Shown piece by piece: positions 63,581-64,000 of a DNA stretch of 64,000 nt. The notes below the pieces were generated by a model. That model was not told where the DNA came from. It did not search any database and saw only the letters and a list, made by a program, of their open reading frames with translations. The position numbers were made by a program, and so were the translations under genes. Position 1 is the stretch's first letter, and the number at the start of each line of letters is the position of its first letter. The stretch is from Sporosarcina sp. NCCP-2716 (lineage in GTDB: Bacteria; Bacillota; Bacilli; Bacillales_A; Planococcaceae): positions 124,001 through 188,000 of the forward strand of contig NZ_BRCF01000004.1 of assembly GCF_023707985.1 (NCBI RefSeq). Direction: 5' to 3'.

Positions 63581-64000
63581 ATGACAATGATTACACTGGC
63601 TGACTTGGAGAACATGACGCTCAAGGAGCTCTATGCGCTCGCCAAGGAATTCAAAATCAGCTATTACAGCAAGCTGACGAAAAAAGAACTGATCTTCTCC
63701 ATCCTGAAATCGCGCGCCGAACAGGAAGGCTTCTTCTTCATGGAAGGGGTGCTCGAGATCATCCAGTCGGAAGGCTACGGTTTCCTCCGGCCGATCAACT
63801 ACTCGTCCAGCTCCGAAGACATCTACATCTCTGCGTCCCAGATCCGCCGGTTCGACTTGCGGAACGGGGACAAAGTGACCGGCAAAGTCCGGCCGCCGAA
63901 AGAGAACGAACGCTACTACGGCCTCCTTCAAGTGGAAGCTGTCAATGGACAGAACCCGGAAGTCGCCCGCGAACGTGTCCACTTCCCGGCGCTGACACCG
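63581..64000 (+). CDS. rho: Transcription termination factor Rho (N-terminal part)
   Basis: The first 140 residues of Rho; the gene runs off the window end. LENMTLKELYALAKEFKISYYSKLTKKELIFSILK is the Rho N-terminal domain, and GFLRPINYSSSSEDIYISASQIRRFDLRNGDKVTGKVRPPKENERYYGLLQVE is the cold-shock-like RNA-binding domain. The ATP-binding part is outside the window. The start is ATG 63581 (or 63587); the ribosome site (AAAGAGTGG) is weak. In Bacillus rho follows glpX as here. Confidence 0.95.
   Translation, partial: MTMITLADLENMTLKELYALAKEFKISYYSKLTKKELIFSILKSRAEQEGFFFMEGVLEIIQSEGYGFLRPINYSSSSEDIYISASQIRRFDLRNGDKVTGKVRPPKENERYYGLLQVEAVNGQNPEVARERVHFPALTP

Overview
The window looks like a chromosomal segment of a GC-rich, endospore-forming member of the Bacillales, most like Planococcaceae (Bhargavaea/Sporosarcina-type). 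I infer this from recognised families only. Gene order follows the ywd-ywf-ywh-ywi-ywj part of the Bacillus subtilis chromosome (pdxK, ung, ywdI, ywdK, gerQ, hemQ, lipL, rsfA, ywfO, ywgA, ywhB, ywhD, pbpG, ywiB, argS, then rpoE, pyrG, ywjG, spo0F, fba, tal, murA, glpX, rho). Sporulation genes (cwlJ, gerQ, rsfA, pbpG, spo0F) and a bacillithiol gene (bshB2) support a spore-forming Firmicute. There is no prophage, CRISPR array, rRNA or tRNA.

Layout. 82-11712: ion antiporter, flavoprotein, topB, small and hypothetical genes, and threonine catabolism (kbl and tdh, separated by two opposite-strand genes). 12008-15853: a minus-strand block (yjiH, bshB2-yojF, pdxK). 15944-19184: DUF4230 gene, ung, ywdI, ywdK, then cwlJ-gerQ. 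19311-21081: an IS110-family (IS1111-like) insertion sequence. 21609-33190: NERD nuclease-like gene, hemQ, lipL, rsfA, ywfO-ywgA, ywhB, ywhD, pbpG, ywiB-argS. 33323-43486: a cobalamin riboswitch followed by an 11-gene corrinoid uptake and salvage operon with two gene fusions. 44107-55313: fatty/branched-chain acyl-CoA degradation genes (fadF, thiolase, hbd, two acyl-CoA dehydrogenases, a TetR regulator) ending in icmF, an adenosylcobalamin-dependent mutase and so a likely consumer of the salvaged B12. 55447-64000: rpoE, pyrG with a CTP-sensing leader, ywjG, spo0F, fba, tal, murA, glpX and the start of rho.

The most unusual signal is a family of intergenic short tandem arrays, about 100 units in nine blocks. 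One class has core GCTCATAAA at exactly 20 bp spacing. A second has core CGCTCAAG at 20-21 bp. A third has core CGMTCRATT at exactly 21 bp. Eight of nine blocks point the same way. Four copies of a covarying short hairpin lie beside the GCTCATAAA blocks.

The IS110-family element sits inside one repeat unit, and removing it restores the 20-bp phase. Its noncoding end contains what reads as a bridge RNA: one loop matches the two halves of the GCTCATAAA repeat and a second loop matches the two ends of the element. This suggests an RNA-guided transposon programmed for the host's dispersed repeat.
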